From Acidimicrobiales bacterium (GTDB taxonomy: Bacteria > Actinomycetota > Acidimicrobiia > Acidimicrobiales > MedAcidi-G1), in the NCBI GenBank assembly GCA_030747595.1, contig JASLKK010000003.1:196928-256601 (forward strand): a stretch of 59,674 bases of DNA. The letters are read 5' to 3'. The notes beneath the pieces are model-generated. The model was not told the origin of the DNA. It worked only from the letters and a program-made list of their open reading frames with translations, and ran no database searches. Within the stretch, counting starts at the first letter, position 1, and each line of letters opens with the position of its first letter. This document shows positions 26,010-35,331 of the stretch, one piece after another. A program made the position numbers and the translations under genes.

Positions 26010-26843
26010 ATGACCATCGTTCGTCGGCAGCGCGATGTCCTACGGGTTACCGGGCCCGATGCCCAGACATACCTCCAGGGCCAGCTCAGTCAGGACGTTG
26101 ACGCTCTGGGCGTCGGCGACGCAGCGGAGACCTTCGTGTTGCAGCCCACTGGCAAGGTCGAGGCGTGGATGCGGGTTTCGAGGATGGCCGACGACGTGTT
26201 CATGTTGGATGTGGACGCTGGTTGGGGAATGGTCGTAGTGGCCCGTCTGACCCGCTTCCTGCTGCGGACCGACTGCACGGTGGAACCCGTCGACTGGGGT
26301 CTGGTCACGGTGCTAGATGCTGAGATGGGGTCGGTGGATGCCCCGCCAGGCGGGTTGGCGTTGCCTGTGACCTGGCCCGGCCTGCAAGCCGTCGACCTGC
26401 TCGGTCCGTCGGTTGATCTGCCTAAAGGCCCCACCAATGGTGACGGTTCGATGTGGGAGCACCGTCGGATCGCTGCCGGCATCCCGATGATGGGCGCCGA
26501 GATGGATGAGACGACCATTCCTGGTGCCACCGGAGTGGTTGACCGGTCAGCCAGCTTCACCAAGGGGTGCTACACCGGTCAGGAGTTGGTGGCACGGGTC
26601 GACAGTCGGAGTGCCGGAACCCCGACACGAATCGTGCGGGCGACCGGACAGGGTCCGTTGCCGTCGGCCGAGACGGAAATCACCCTTGATGGTGTTGTGG
26701 CCGGTCGGCTGACCAGCGTGGCCGCCCGACCCGGGGCTGGACCCAACGACGGGTTTGTGGCCCTTGCTGAGGTAAAGCGGGCCATTGTGGTGCCGGTGAC
26801 GGTCGATGCCGACGGCACGTCGGTCTCACTCCTCGCTGACTGA
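26010..26843 (+). CDS. ygfZ: YgfZ/GcvT-fold folate-binding protein
   Basis: YgfZ proteins use tetrahydrofolate and help make or repair certain Fe-S enzymes. The 277-residue protein has the folate-binding fold typical of the GcvT superfamily. The diagnostic KGCYTGQE stands at residues 185-192, including Cys187, and the RVTGPDAQTYLQGQLSQD block is near the start. It follows trpE by 22 bases and is probably cotranscribed with it. Its 3' end overlaps the 3' end of the convergent kinase gene by 18 bases. Exact targets are unknown. Confidence 0.92.
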   Translation: MTIVRRQRDVLRVTGPDAQTYLQGQLSQDVDALGVGDAAETFVLQPTGKVEAWMRVSRMADDVFMLDVDAGWGMVVVARLTRFLLRTDCTVEPVDWGLVTVLDAEMGSVDAPPGGLALPVTWPGLQAVDLLGPSVDLPKGPTNGDGSMWEHRRIAAGIPMMGAEMDETTIPGATGVVDRSASFTKGCYTGQELVARVDSRSAGTPTRIVRATGQGPLPSAETEITLDGVVAGRLTSVAARPGAGPNDGFVALAEVKRAIVVPVTVDADGTSVSLLAD

Positions 26844-28256
26844 GGGGATCCGTACCAACATTTCGGTGCCGCCGTCGGGAGGTGCCACGGCTTCCACCTC
26901 GCCATCCATGGCTTCCACCAGTTCACGGACGATGGCCAAACCCAGGCCGGAACCCGACTCCCGGCCGGTCGGGTGGTGCTGGGCCACGTAGAGACGTTCG
27001 AATACGTGGGGGAGATCGTCGGCTGCGATTCCCGGACCATCGTCGATGATCCGGACCTGAATCGACGGTCCTGTCGACTGAATCTCCACTGTCAGAGTGG
27101 TTGCCGCGTACCGCAGACCGTTTTCAATCAGATTGCCGACTATCTGAGCCCACCGGTCGTGGTCGACCATTGCCACGACGTCGTCTCCAATCCCGGCAGC
27201 GTTTGTTGCCGAGGTTTTGACGGTGACCTGGATGCCGGATTCAGCGGCCGCCGGGCCGAACGCCTCGACCACCTCGGCGGTCGACGCGGCAATGTCCACT
27301 GGGTGCAGGTGTAGGGCGAACTGTCGGGCATCCAGATGGGCCAACTCGAGCAGGTCACGAACGAGGCGTTCCAGACGGGCGGCCTCGGCCAGGATCACCC
27401 TGCCGGCCTGGATCGGTTCGGAGATGGTCCCGTCGACCAGAGCCTCGGCGTAGCCGCGGATGGAGGTCATTGGTGTCCGAAGATCGTGAGAGACCGAAAG
27501 CAGGAACTGGCGTTCCAGACCCCGGGATCGCTCCAGTCCCTCAGCCATGGTGTTTACCGCCGCCACCAGTTCGGAGACCTCATCTGGCCGCCGGGACTTT
27601 GAACCGGCCGGATCCGAATCCAGTCGGGTATCCAGGTGGCCGTCCGCGATTTTGTGGGCGGCTGCGGCCATCTCGATCACCGGGTGGGCCAGAGAGCGGC
27701 TAAGGCGGAGGGCTACGAGCACGGAGACGACGATGGACACCAACGCGCCCAGCAGCATCCACTGGTAGGTGCCGGCCAGCGGGTCTACGGATCGACGGCT
27801 GGCTACCACGACGATGGCCGGACCGGTGGCGGTGGACCGTAACGGAACCACGGCGGCCGCCCAGGCCACAGCGTCTCGGACCCCCGATGTGTGGGCCGCT
27901 TCGTCGGGCCTAGCAGCATCCTCGGCCAATGGACGCAGGTCGTCGTAGGTGACAACGCGTGGAAGTTCGTTGAGGACGACTAGGGGACTGCCATCACGTG
28001 GGACCACGGCAAGGCCAATCTGCTCGAGGTCCATTGACTGTCGGAGTCGTTCGCGGACACCCTGTCCGAGTCTGGGGCGGTTCAGAACCGTCATGCCATC
28101 TTCTAACGCCGCGGCCAGGGCGAGGGTCTGGCCGACCACATGGCGCTCGGTGGTCGACGCCGAGCGGGTCGAAGCGACCACCGTGGTTCCTGCGCCGACC
28201 AGGACGAGGGCCAGGACGACCAGTCCGACCATGGTGGTGAGCAGTCGGGTCCTCAT
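26826..28256 (-). CDS. HAMP-domain sensor histidine kinase
   Basis: The 476-residue protein starts at ATG 28256. A first membrane segment (about 8-30), an extracytoplasmic sensor region (about 31-165) and a second membrane segment (about 166-186) are followed by a HAMP domain. The HisKA dimerisation domain carries His257 in SVSHDLRTPMTSIRGY. The ATPase domain has NLIENGLRYA, IIDDGPGIAADD and GSGLGLAIVRELVEAMDG. It is paired with the response regulator gene 13 bases upstream. The signal is unknown. The 18-base convergent overlap with ygfZ means the two cannot both be terminated in the intergenic space. Confidence 0.94.
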   Translation of the reverse strand: MRTRLLTTMVGLVVLALVLVGAGTTVVASTRSASTTERHVVGQTLALAAALEDGMTVLNRPRLGQGVRERLRQSMDLEQIGLAVVPRDGSPLVVLNELPRVVTYDDLRPLAEDAARPDEAAHTSGVRDAVAWAAAVVPLRSTATGPAIVVVASRRSVDPLAGTYQWMLLGALVSIVVSVLVALRLSRSLAHPVIEMAAAAHKIADGHLDTRLDSDPAGSKSRRPDEVSELVAAVNTMAEGLERSRGLERQFLLSVSHDLRTPMTSIRGYAEALVDGTISEPIQAGRVILAEAARLERLVRDLLELAHLDARQFALHLHPVDIAASTAEVVEAFGPAAAESGIQVTVKTSATNAAGIGDDVVAMVDHDRWAQIVGNLIENGLRYAATTLTVEIQSTGPSIQVRIIDDGPGIAADDLPHVFERLYVAQHHPTGRESGSGLGLAIVRELVEAMDGEVEAVAPPDGGTEMLVRIPSVSEE

Positions 28257-28269
28257 GGAGTGTGCCCCA

Positions 28270-28974
28270 TCAGTCCAGCCGGTAACCGACACCGCGGACC
28301 GTGGCTAGGGGGAGGTCGTCACCTAACTTCCGACGGACCTGCCTCACATGAACGTCGACCGTCCGCTCGTCACCGATCCAACCGGCGCCCCATGCGCCGT
28401 CCAGAATTTGGCGCCGGGTCAGGGCTCGACCGGTGTGTTCGACGAGGAACCACAGCAGAGCGAACTCGCGGGTGGCCAGTAAAGCCACGACACCATCCAC
28501 CGTGGCCTCGAGGCGTTCGCCGTCGATGCGGACACCACCGAATTCGACCACCGGTCCGGTCGTCGTCTGGGTGTTCGCTGAGCGGCGGAGCACTGCGCGG
28601 ACGCGGCCCATGAGTTCGCGGGGGCTGAACGGCTTGACCACGTAGTCGTCGGCGCCTAACTCGAAGCCGACTATCCGGTCGACTTCGTCATCGCGGGCCG
28701 TGATCATGATGATGGGAACGTCCGATGTGGCACGGATGCGTCGGCAGACCTCCAGGCCGTCGATGTCGCCCGGCAGGCCGAGGTCAAGGAGTACCAGTGC
28801 CGGCGATCGTTCGGCGAACAGGACCAACGCCCGCTCGCCGCTGTCCGCCAAGTAGGGGCGATGGCCGTCTTGACGGAGGTAGAGGTCCAGCAGGTCAGCG
28901 ATGTGGGGCTCGTCCTCGATGACCAGGATCACGGCACCGTCGGTACGCGTCGGGTGACCCGGGTCTCCAGTCAT
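28270..28974 (-). CDS. OmpR/PhoB-family response regulator
   Basis: The 234-residue protein starts at ATG 28974. The receiver domain has the acidic pair in VIEDEPH, the phosphoacceptor Asp64 in VLLDLGLPG, and the KPF lysine in YVVKPFSPREL. A winged-helix DNA-binding domain follows, ending with RTVDVHVRQVRRKLGDD and TVRGVGYRLD. It is the partner of the adjacent sensor kinase. The genes it controls are unknown. It is divergent from trpC, with 105 bases between the starts. Confidence 0.95.
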   Translation of the reverse strand: MTGDPGHPTRTDGAVILVIEDEPHIADLLDLYLRQDGHRPYLADSGERALVLFAERSPALVLLDLGLPGDIDGLEVCRRIRATSDVPIIMITARDDEVDRIVGFELGADDYVVKPFSPRELMGRVRAVLRRSANTQTTTGPVVEFGGVRIDGERLEATVDGVVALLATREFALLWFLVEHTGRALTRRQILDGAWGAGWIGDERTVDVHVRQVRRKLGDDLPLATVRGVGYRLD

Positions 28975-29067
28975 GACCCCATCGTCGCACGATGGGTCCA
29001 CCAAACCGCATCGTGGAGATGAGGGTTGTGTGAGGGAATCGGCTCTGGGGCACCACGGGGGTGTCGG

Positions 29068-29073
29068 TAGCCT
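29068..29073 (+). promoter_or_regulatory. -10 hexamer of trpC
   Basis: TAGCCT ends 6 bases before the GTG start and probably drives trpCFBA. A leaderless start excludes a Trp-codon attenuator leader ahead of trpC. Confidence 0.5.
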
Positions 29074-29079
29074 CCGGTC

Positions 29080-29886
29080 GTGGCTACCTATCTTGATCGG
29101 ATTCTCGACGTTCATCGCACGGTCGCCGCCGCCGATCGCCGGCGGGTTGGTGCACTGGTCGACGCGGCGCGCGGGTTGCCCGAAGCACGGCGCTTTACTG
29201 ACGCTCTGATTGAAGTCCCTGCCGGAGAGCCGGCGGTAATCGCTGAGGTGAAGCGCCGTTCGCCCTCACGGGGAGATCTGGCCGTCGATCTAGACCCGGC
29301 GGGCACCGCCACGGAATACGTTGCCGGTGGAGCGGCTTGCCTTTCGGTTCTGACCGACGTCGACCACTTCGGAGGATCACCAGACGACCTAGCCGCTGCC
29401 CGAGGCGCCGTGGGGGTCCCAGTACTCCGAAAGGATTTCACCGTCGACACCCGCGACATCTGCGACGCCCGTCTCATGGGGGCCGATGCGGTGCTCCTGA
29501 TTGCTGCGGCGCTTGACGATGCCGAGTTGACCGACTTCCACGCCCTGGCCGTCGAAGTGGGCCTCGACGCCCTCGTGGAGATCCACGACGAGGTCGAACT
29601 GGAGCGAGCCCTGACGGTGGGTGCGCGACTCATAGGGGTCAATCAACGGGATCTGGTCACCTTTGAGGTCGACACGAACAGGGCCATCCGGATGGCCCCA
29701 CTCATGCCCGACTGGGTCGTTCGGGTAGCCGAGTCGGGCATCCGGGGGCCCGCTGACGCCCGGACACTGGTGGATGCCGGCTACCACGCACTCTTGGTGG
29801 GCGAGTCGCTGGTGACCTCGGGCGACCGGACGGGCGCCGTGCGAGCCCTCCGGGGAGCGCCCGAGGGACCCCAAAATGAGGGATGA
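29080..29886 (+). CDS. trpC: Indole-3-glycerol phosphate synthase
   Basis: TrpC closes the indole ring from CdRP. The 268-residue TIM barrel starts with GTG. Catalytic blocks are IAEVKRRSPSRGD, VLRKDF, LVEIHDE, GVNQRDL and ESGIRGPADA. It is monofunctional, without a fused TrpF. It overlaps trpF by 11 bases, so the pair is translationally coupled. Confidence 0.96.
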   Translation: MATYLDRILDVHRTVAAADRRRVGALVDAARGLPEARRFTDALIEVPAGEPAVIAEVKRRSPSRGDLAVDLDPAGTATEYVAGGAACLSVLTDVDHFGGSPDDLAAARGAVGVPVLRKDFTVDTRDICDARLMGADAVLLIAAALDDAELTDFHALAVEVGLDALVEIHDEVELERALTVGARLIGVNQRDLVTFEVDTNRAIRMAPLMPDWVVRVAESGIRGPADARTLVDAGYHALLVGESLVTSGDRTGAVRALRGAPEGPQNEG

Positions 29887-30604
29887 TTCAACCGTGTTCA
29901 TAAAGATCTGTGGCATCACCTGCGCTGAGGACGCGTTGCTTGCCACGGCACTGGGCGCCGATGCCCTTGGCTTCATCTTCGCCCCGTCGCGGCGTCAGGT
30001 GAGCGAACGGGTGGTGCGCGACATCGTGGGACAGCTCCCACCCGATGTGATGACAGTAGGGGTGTTTCGCAACACCGGGAAGGCCCGGGTGGTCGAGATG
30101 GTGAACCGGATCGGTCTGCGGGCCGCCCAGCTCCATGGCGATGAGTCACCTACGACCACCCGCTGGGTAGCTGATCGGGTGCCGGTGACCATCCGGGCAC
30201 TGCCAGCCGGTTCGCCCGACCTGGACCGCTTCGACGAGTTCGGTGCTGACCTGCTCCTGCTGGATGCTCCGACGCCTGGTTCGGGTCAGGTGTTCGACTG
30301 GGCCATGGCCGACGGCCCATCGGCGGCCAGACCGATGCTGCTGGCTGGCGGTCTCACACCAGAGAATGTGGGCGAGGCCATCGAGCGAGTCGACCCTTAC
30401 GGCGTCGACGTGGCGAGCGGCGTGGAAGCCGGGCCTGGGCGCAAGGATCCCCGCCTGTTGCGAGCGTTCATGATCAATGCGCGAGCGGCCCGACCGACCC
30501 GAATTGAGGGCTATCGGGGCGACATGGAGAATCGCCCGTTCGATTGGCAGCAGGACGAAGTCGAATCTCCCGATGGAGCAGATCGAGGAATGGACCGACC
30601 ATGA
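29876..30604 (+). CDS. trpF: Phosphoribosylanthranilate isomerase
   Basis: TrpF isomerises phosphoribosylanthranilate. The 242-residue protein has the catalytic cysteine in KICGIT (Cys12), the HGDES loop, the catalytic Asp in [12 protein letters not shown], and the phosphate loops [10 protein letters not shown] and [17 protein letters not shown]-terminal extension of about 40 residues after this is polar and Asp/Arg-rich. Many actinobacteria lack trpF and rely on PriA; here the dedicated enzyme is present in the operon. The start overlaps trpC by 11 bases and the end overlaps trpB by 4. Confidence 0.94.
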   Translation: MRDDSTVFIKICGITCAEDALLATALGADALGFIFAPSRRQVSERVVRDIVGQLPPDVMTVGVFRNTGKARVVEMVNRIGLRAAQLHGDESPTTTRWVADRVPVTIRALPAGSPDLDRFDEFGADLLLLDAPTPGSGQVFDWAMADGPSAARPMLLAGGLTPENVGEAIERVDPYGVDVASGVEAGPGRKDPRLLRAFMINARAARPTRIEGYRGDMENRPFDWQQDEVESPDGADRGMDRP

Positions 30605-31755
30605 CACTGCAGGAGCCCACACCGGACGGGAGGTTCGGTGAGTTCGGTGGCCGATTCGTGCCCGAGACGCTGATTCCGGCCGTCCTCGAGCTCGAAGTGG
30701 AGTTTCGTAAGGCCTGGGCCGACCCGACCTTCCGGACTGAACTGGATGCCCTATTGGCTGACTACGCCGGTCGGCCGTCCCCAATGACCGAGTGTCACAA
30801 CCTGTCCTCGGAACTGGGCTGCCGCTTGTTCCTGAAGCGGGAAGACCTGAATCACACGGGTTCCCACAAGATCAATAACGTGCTGGGTCAGGCCCTGCTG
30901 GCCAAGAGAATGGGCAAGACCCGCCTGCTGGCCGAGACCGGGGCTGGCCAGCACGGTGTCGCCTCGGCCACCGCAGCCGCCCTCCTGGGCATGGAGTGCT
31001 GCGTTTACATGGGCGAGGTCGACGTTAAGCGACAGGAACTCAATGTTTTCCGGATGCACCTTCTGGGCGCTGAGGTCCGGACGGCCATGTCGGGTAGCCG
31101 TACTCTCAAGGACGCGGTGAACGAGGCCATGAGGGATTGGGTGGCCACGGTGGAAGAGTCGCACTACTGCCTCGGATCGGTCATGGGCCCCCACCCGTAC
31201 CCGTGGATGGTCCGGACGTTCCATGAGGTACTGGGTCGTGAGGCCCGCGAGCAGAGTGAGGCCCTGTTGGGTGGTCCGCCCGACATGGTTGTGGCCTGTG
31301 TGGGTGGTGGGTCCAATGCAATTGGCATCTTCTCGGGCTTTTCCGACGCGGCAACCGAACTAGTCGGTGTGGAGCCGGCGGGTGGAGCCGCGGTGGGGCG
31401 TGGAGTACCAGGGGTGGTCCACGGGATGGACTCCTACCTGATGCAGGACGAGTTCGGTCAGGTGCTGGAGGCCGAGTCGATTAGTGCCGGCCTGGATTAC
31501 CCAGGGGTCGGCCCCGAGCACAGCCATCTAGCCTCCGTCGGCCGGGCCCGGTACGAGGCGGTCACCGATGACGAGGTGGTCGAGGCCTTCCAACTGCTAA
31601 GCCGGTCCGAGGGGATCATTCCGGCACTGGAGCCGGCCCATGCCCTGGCCTGGGTATCGCGGGAACGGGCTGCTCTGGCCGGAAAATCAGTGGTGGTGAA
31701 TCTGTCGGGACGTGGCGACAAAGACGTGGCCCAGATGATGGGCATCCTGGCGTGA
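30601..31755 (+). CDS. trpB: Tryptophan synthase beta chain
   Basis: TrpB condenses indole with serine using PLP. The 384-residue protein starts at ATG 30601. The PLP lysine is Lys90 in HTGSHKINN, and ETGAGQHG and the phosphate-binding [10 protein letters not shown] are present. It is the canonical TrpB1 type that pairs with TrpA. The start overlaps trpF (ATGA) and the end overlaps trpA (GTGA). Confidence 0.97.
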   Translation: MTLQEPTPDGRFGEFGGRFVPETLIPAVLELEVEFRKAWADPTFRTELDALLADYAGRPSPMTECHNLSSELGCRLFLKREDLNHTGSHKINNVLGQALLAKRMGKTRLLAETGAGQHGVASATAAALLGMECCVYMGEVDVKRQELNVFRMHLLGAEVRTAMSGSRTLKDAVNEAMRDWVATVEESHYCLGSVMGPHPYPWMVRTFHEVLGREAREQSEALLGGPPDMVVACVGGGSNAIGIFSGFSDAATELVGVEPAGGAAVGRGVPGVVHGMDSYLMQDEFGQVLEAESISAGLDYPGVGPEHSHLASVGRARYEAVTDDEVVEAFQLLSRSEGIIPALEPAHALAWVSRERAALAGKSVVVNLSGRGDKDVAQMMGILA

Positions 31756-32564
31756 GTGTCCGAAACGAAGATGGGGGCTCAAGGGTGACCGGTCCGGTCG
31801 AAGCGGCACTGCGTGCTCGACGTGATGGTGGCGGAAAATGCCTCGTCGTGTACGTCACCGGCGGCCTTGGCGACGACTGGCTAGACACGGCACGGGCGGT
31901 GGCCGCCGCTGGTGCCGACGTGATCGAAATCGGGGTGCCGTTCTCGGATCCGGTAATGGATGGTCCGACGATCCAGGCCGCCAATGATGTGGCTCTGGCT
32001 GGTGGTGCTACGCCGGTGAGCATTCTCGACGCCCTTCGGGATGCCGATGTGGGCGTACCGCTGGCTGTGATGACCTACTACAACATCGCCTTTCGCATGG
32101 GTCTGGAACGGTTTGCCAAATCGCTGATCGTTTCGGGGGTGTCGGGCTGCATCCTGCCCGACCTTCCTTTGGAGGAGGCTGGTCCGTGGTTGGAGGTGGC
32201 GGATGGCGCTGGCGTCGAACCGATCCTGCTTGCTGCCCCCACGGCCCCTGACGATCGCCTGCCCCGCATCTGCGAGAGGACCCGCGGTTTCGTATATGGC
32301 GTCGGGCTTGTGGGGGTGACCGGGGTGCGGTCCGAGTTGGCGGCTAGCGCCGTCGAGATCGCCTCGCGTCTCAAACCCATCACCGATGTGCCGGTACTGG
32401 TCGGCGTGGGCATCGGCACCCCAGCACAGGCGGTAGAGGCATCGTGTCACGGTGACGGGGTGGTAGTCGGTTCGGCCGTCGTACAACGCATGGTCGATCG
32501 GGCCGGCCCGGAGGGTGTCGCCGAGTTGGTGGCGGACTTCCGAGCCGCCCTCGACGCCGGTTGA
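31752..32564 (+). CDS. trpA: Tryptophan synthase alpha chain
   Basis: TrpA splits indole-3-glycerol phosphate, passing indole to TrpB. The 270-residue TIM barrel has YVTGGLGD in place of the usual YxTAGDP loop. Catalytic Glu59 is in [10 protein letters not shown] and Asp70 is in [14 protein letters not shown] and the phosphate loop [11 protein letters not shown] follow. The GTG start overlaps the trpB stop by 4 bases. It ends the trpCFBA operon; the haemoglobin gene is 24 bases downstream and may be cotranscribed. Confidence 0.95.
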   Translation: MSVRNEDGGSRVTGPVEAALRARRDGGGKCLVVYVTGGLGDDWLDTARAVAAAGADVIEIGVPFSDPVMDGPTIQAANDVALAGGATPVSILDALRDADVGVPLAVMTYYNIAFRMGLERFAKSLIVSGVSGCILPDLPLEEAGPWLEVADGAGVEPILLAAPTAPDDRLPRICERTRGFVYGVGLVGVTGVRSELAASAVEIASRLKPITDVPVLVGVGIGTPAQAVEASCHGDGVVVGSAVVQRMVDRAGPEGVAELVADFRAALDAG

Positions 32565-32588
32565 CTCCTTGTTAGCGACCAACTGAAC

Positions 32589-33032
32589 ATGACCAGTCAG
32601 AGCGTTCCCATGGGGCGACAAAAGCCTTGGGTGCGGATCGGAGCCGACAGCACAGAGATCGTGGCCGACACACTCTTCGAACTGGTGGGGCCAGCGTGGT
32701 TCGACGACCTAGCCGGCCGATTTTATGATGGAGTGGCGGCGGACCCCGTACTACGACCCCTGTATCCCGACGACCTGGCCGGCCCGGCTGCTCGGCTCGC
32801 CGGCTTCCTGCGCCAGTATTGGGGTGGCCCCGCCGACTACAGCGTCGAGCGGGGACACCCTCGACTGCGGATGCGTCACGCTCCCTTTGTCATCGCCTCG
32901 GTCCAACGGGACGCCTGGCTGGCCTGCATGTCGACCGCGGTCGCCGGCGGAGGTCTCACCCGGTCCGCTGAATCGGCAGTGATGGAGTACTTCCTGAACG
33001 CGGCCCAGCACTTGGTGAACGCTCCAGATTGA
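32589..33032 (+). CDS. glbO: Group II truncated haemoglobin (trHbO type)
   Basis: The 147-residue protein is a 2-on-2 globin that binds haem and oxygen and is linked to respiration and to redox or nitric-oxide protection in actinobacteria. It has FDDLAGRFYDGVAADPVLRPLYP, QYWGGPADYSVERGHPRLRMRHAPF with proximal His97, and RDAWLACM with the group II Trp at residue 110. These are close to mycobacterial GlbO. It follows trpA by 24 bases; a functional link to tryptophan synthesis is not evident. About 200 bases then separate it from the HU gene. Confidence 0.92.
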   Translation: MTSQSVPMGRQKPWVRIGADSTEIVADTLFELVGPAWFDDLAGRFYDGVAADPVLRPLYPDDLAGPAARLAGFLRQYWGGPADYSVERGHPRLRMRHAPFVIASVQRDAWLACMSTAVAGGGLTRSAESAVMEYFLNAAQHLVNAPD

Positions 33033-33150
33033 CTTTGTCGCGTCTCTACAGAGGCCGGAGGACCGTCTGAAAAGGCTCGTTGTCATTCCCGACGGACCCA
33101 CAGCTCGGAGGCAGATCCTTGGAACGAAAGGCCTTCAGGATCGGAAATGC

Positions 33151-33179
33151 TTGACATTGGGTGCTGAAAGTAGTCGGAT
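33151..33179 (+). promoter_or_regulatory. Possible promoter of the HU gene
   Basis: A perfect TTGACA at 33151-33156 is followed 17 bases later by TCGGAT at 33174-33179. The -35 is canonical and the -10 weak. The leader would be about 45-50 bases and ends in a strong ribosome site, so this gene is not leaderless. Confidence 0.45.
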
Positions 33180-33233
33180 GTCATTTGACCACGAGGTGGG
33201 CAGACCCATCCCGAGACCCAAAGGAGATGGTCG

Positions 33234-33554
33234 ATGAATAAGAGCGATGTAATCGCAGCAATGGCGGACCGGGCTGGGACGTCCAACAAGGACGCAGGTG
33301 CGTGTCTGGATGCCTTCTTCGATGTGGTGGCTGATGCGGTGGCTGCCGGTGGTGACAAGGTGTCGATTCCCGGCTGGATTTCGTTTGAGCAGGTCCATCG
33401 GGCGGCTCGGATGGCCCGCAACCCGCAGACCGGCGAGCCTGTTCACGTGGCGGCCCGTAACGCCTGCAAGGTGTCTGTCGGCTCGAAGTTGAAGGCTGCT
33501 GCCAACAGCGGTGGTGGAGCGGCCGAGGCGGCGCCCGAACCTTCCTCCTGGTGA
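33234..33554 (+). CDS. hup: HU-family DNA-binding protein
   Basis: HU is a nucleoid protein that bends and compacts DNA. The 106-residue protein has MNKSDVIAAMADRAGTSNKD, the dimerisation helices, and the DNA-binding arm around RMARNPQTGEPVHVAARNACKVSVGSKLK. A short Gly/Ala/Pro-rich tail follows, without the long Lys/Ala tail of mycobacterial HupB. A strong ribosome site (AAGGAG) lies 8 bases before the ATG. It has its own promoter candidate and a strong terminator, so it is probably monocistronic and highly expressed. Confidence 0.93.
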   Translation: MNKSDVIAAMADRAGTSNKDAGACLDAFFDVVADAVAAGGDKVSIPGWISFEQVHRAARMARNPQTGEPVHVAARNACKVSVGSKLKAAANSGGGAAEAAPEPSSW

Positions 33555-33602
33555 GCACTGCGGGTCGCCTAATGCGACTCGACATCATCTGAGAAGTTGG
33601 CC

Positions 33603-33630
33603 GAGGCCGGGGTGGCGACACCCCGGCCTC
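33603..33630 (+). terminator. Strong hairpin after the HU gene
   Basis: A perfect 12-bp stem (GAGGCCGGGGTG with its complement) and a GCGA tetraloop, followed by GTGCATTT. It lies 48 bases after the HU stop and before fabZ. Confidence 0.7.
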
Positions 33631-33684
33631 GTGCATTTCGGCCCACTGACAGATTCTCGACCATGTCCGGAAGGAACCTCCAAC

Positions 33685-34119
33685 GTGTCCGACATCTTGC
33701 TGCCACCTGAGGCGGTCATCCCACACCGTGATCCGTTCCTCTTGTTGACCGAGGTCACCGAGGTGACCTCGGGGGAGCGGGCCGTCGGTTACTGGGACCT
33801 GACCGGTGATGAGCCTTTCTTTGCTGGACATTTCCCTGATCGGCCGACGCTTCCCGGCGTTTTGATGTGTGAATCGATCGCACAGTTGGGGGCTTATGCC
33901 CTACTAAGCCGCCCGGACTTTGTCGGTCGTCTGGCTCTTTTCGGTGGTCTTGACGGGGTTCGGTTCCGGCGGCAGGTGGTACCGGGAGAGCGATTGGACC
34001 TGGAGGTGGAGCTGGGTCGGGTGTCAGCCAGGGCCGGCAAGGGCACAGGACGGGCGTCTGTGGACGGTGAGGAGGCGTGCCGGTGTGAGCTGATGTTCGT
34101 CTTCGTGGGTACTGACTGA
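33685..34119 (+). CDS. fabZ: 3-hydroxyacyl-ACP dehydratase FabZ
   Basis: FabZ removes water from 3-hydroxyacyl-ACP in fatty-acid elongation. The 144-residue hot-dog-fold protein has IPHRDPFLLLTEV and the active-site block AGHFPDRPTLPGVLMCESIAQ, with His49 and Glu63. The GTG at 33685 has an AAGGAA ribosome site 8 bases upstream. It faces the fab operon and is transcribed separately from it. Many actinobacteria use HadABC instead of FabZ, so its presence bears on placement of the organism. Confidence 0.93.
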   Translation: MSDILLPPEAVIPHRDPFLLLTEVTEVTSGERAVGYWDLTGDEPFFAGHFPDRPTLPGVLMCESIAQLGAYALLSRPDFVGRLALFGGLDGVRFRRQVVPGERLDLEVELGRVSARAGKGTGRASVDGEEACRCELMFVFVGTD

Positions 34120-34158
34120 CCAACGCATGGGTCTCTGGCTGGCTGACCGGGGCCGGGA

Positions 34159-35331
34159 TTAAGCGGGGCCGATAACCAGACTGCCATTGTGGCCGCCGAA
34201 CCCAAACGAGTTGGACATGGAGATGCCGGGTGTCCAAGGTGCGGGTTCACCGGCGACGATGTTGATCGCCGGCATTTCTGGATCGGGCGTGGCGTAGCCC
34301 GATGTTGGTGGGATCAGGCCCTTCTGCAGGGCCAGGATCACCGCAACGGCCTCAATGGCGCCGGCGGCCCCTAGAGCGTGACCGGTGATCCCCTTGGTGG
34401 AGGTGATCTGCGGGCCGTTATCGCCGAACACCTCTTGCATGGCGAAGGCCTCGGCCATGTCGTTCAGCGGGGTCGACGTGCCGTGGGCATTGATGTGGAC
34501 CACATCGGCGGCATCCACTCCGGCCTCTTCGAGGGCCAGACGCATGCAGTTGATGGCTCCCACACCGCCAGGTGACGGGGCGGTGATGTGGTGGGCGTCG
34601 GCCGTGCTAGCGCCGCCCAGGATCTCGGCCAGAATGGTCGCCCCGCGAGCCTCGGCGGTCTCCCAGTCTTCCAGCACGACCACGCCAGCGCCTTCGCCCA
34701 TGACGAAGCCGTCGCGCTCCGCGTCGAACGGTCGGGAAATCCCGACCGACGAGAAGGCCGTCATATTGGTGAAGCCGGCCACGGCTGCATCCACGAATGG
34801 GGCCTCGCTTCCACCGGCTAGGACCACGTCACAACGTCCGTAGGCGATTAGACGGGCGGCATTGGCCAAGGCGTGTGTACCGGCGGCGCACGCCGTGCAG
34901 GTGTTCTCGGCGGGGCCCTGAAAGCCGTGCTTCATCGACACGGCGGCCGGGGCGGCATTGGGCATCATCATGGGGATGAGGAACGGAGATACCCGTCGAG
35001 AGCCCTTTTCGTTCATCACGAGGATCTGGTCCTCGAGGGTTTGGATGCCACCGATGCCGGTACCGATGAACACACCACGACGGGTCGGATCGGCGGTCAG
35101 TTCACCGGCTTGCTCTAGGGCCATGTCAGACGCAGCGATGGCGAACTGCGTACAGCGGTCACTGCGACGGACCTCCTTAGGGTTCTCGAACCACGGGGAG
35201 GGATCGAAGTCGGGGACCAGGCGGTCGCCTTCCGGGGCCGGACCACACAGGCCGTTCCAGAACGCGTCTGTGCCGACGCCGCACGTGGAGACCACGCCCA
35301 GGCCGGTGACGGCCACCCGACGACGGGTCAT
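34159..35331 (-). CDS. fabF: 3-oxoacyl-ACP synthase II (KAS II)
   Basis: FabF condenses malonyl-ACP with acyl-ACP. The 390-residue protein starts [15 protein letters not shown]. The active-site cysteine is Cys148 in NTCTACAAGTHAL, and the two catalytic histidines are in NAHGTSTPLND and GITGHALGAAG. Length is slightly below the usual 410. Its ATG shares one base with the acpP stop (TGATG), so the two are translationally coupled. It is the last gene of fabD-fabG-acpP-fabF. Confidence 0.96.
   Translation of the reverse strand: MTRRRVAVTGLGVVSTCGVGTDAFWNGLCGPAPEGDRLVPDFDPSPWFENPKEVRRSDRCTQFAIAASDMALEQAGELTADPTRRGVFIGTGIGGIQTLEDQILVMNEKGSRRVSPFLIPMMMPNAAPAAVSMKHGFQGPAENTCTACAAGTHALANAARLIAYGRCDVVLAGGSEAPFVDAAVAGFTNMTAFSSVGISRPFDAERDGFVMGEGAGVVVLEDWETAEARGATILAEILGGASTADAHHITAPSPGGVGAINCMRLALEEAGVDAADVVHINAHGTSTPLNDMAEAFAMQEVFGDNGPQITSTKGITGHALGAAGAIEAVAVILALQKGLIPPTSGYATPDPEMPAINIVAGEPAPWTPGISMSNSFGFGGHNGSLVIGPA

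Noticed and set aside
33115-33143. Inverted repeat GATCCT/AGGATC before the HU promoter as a terminator or operator
   Set aside because: Only 6 bp with a 17-base loop and no T-run; too weak to call.
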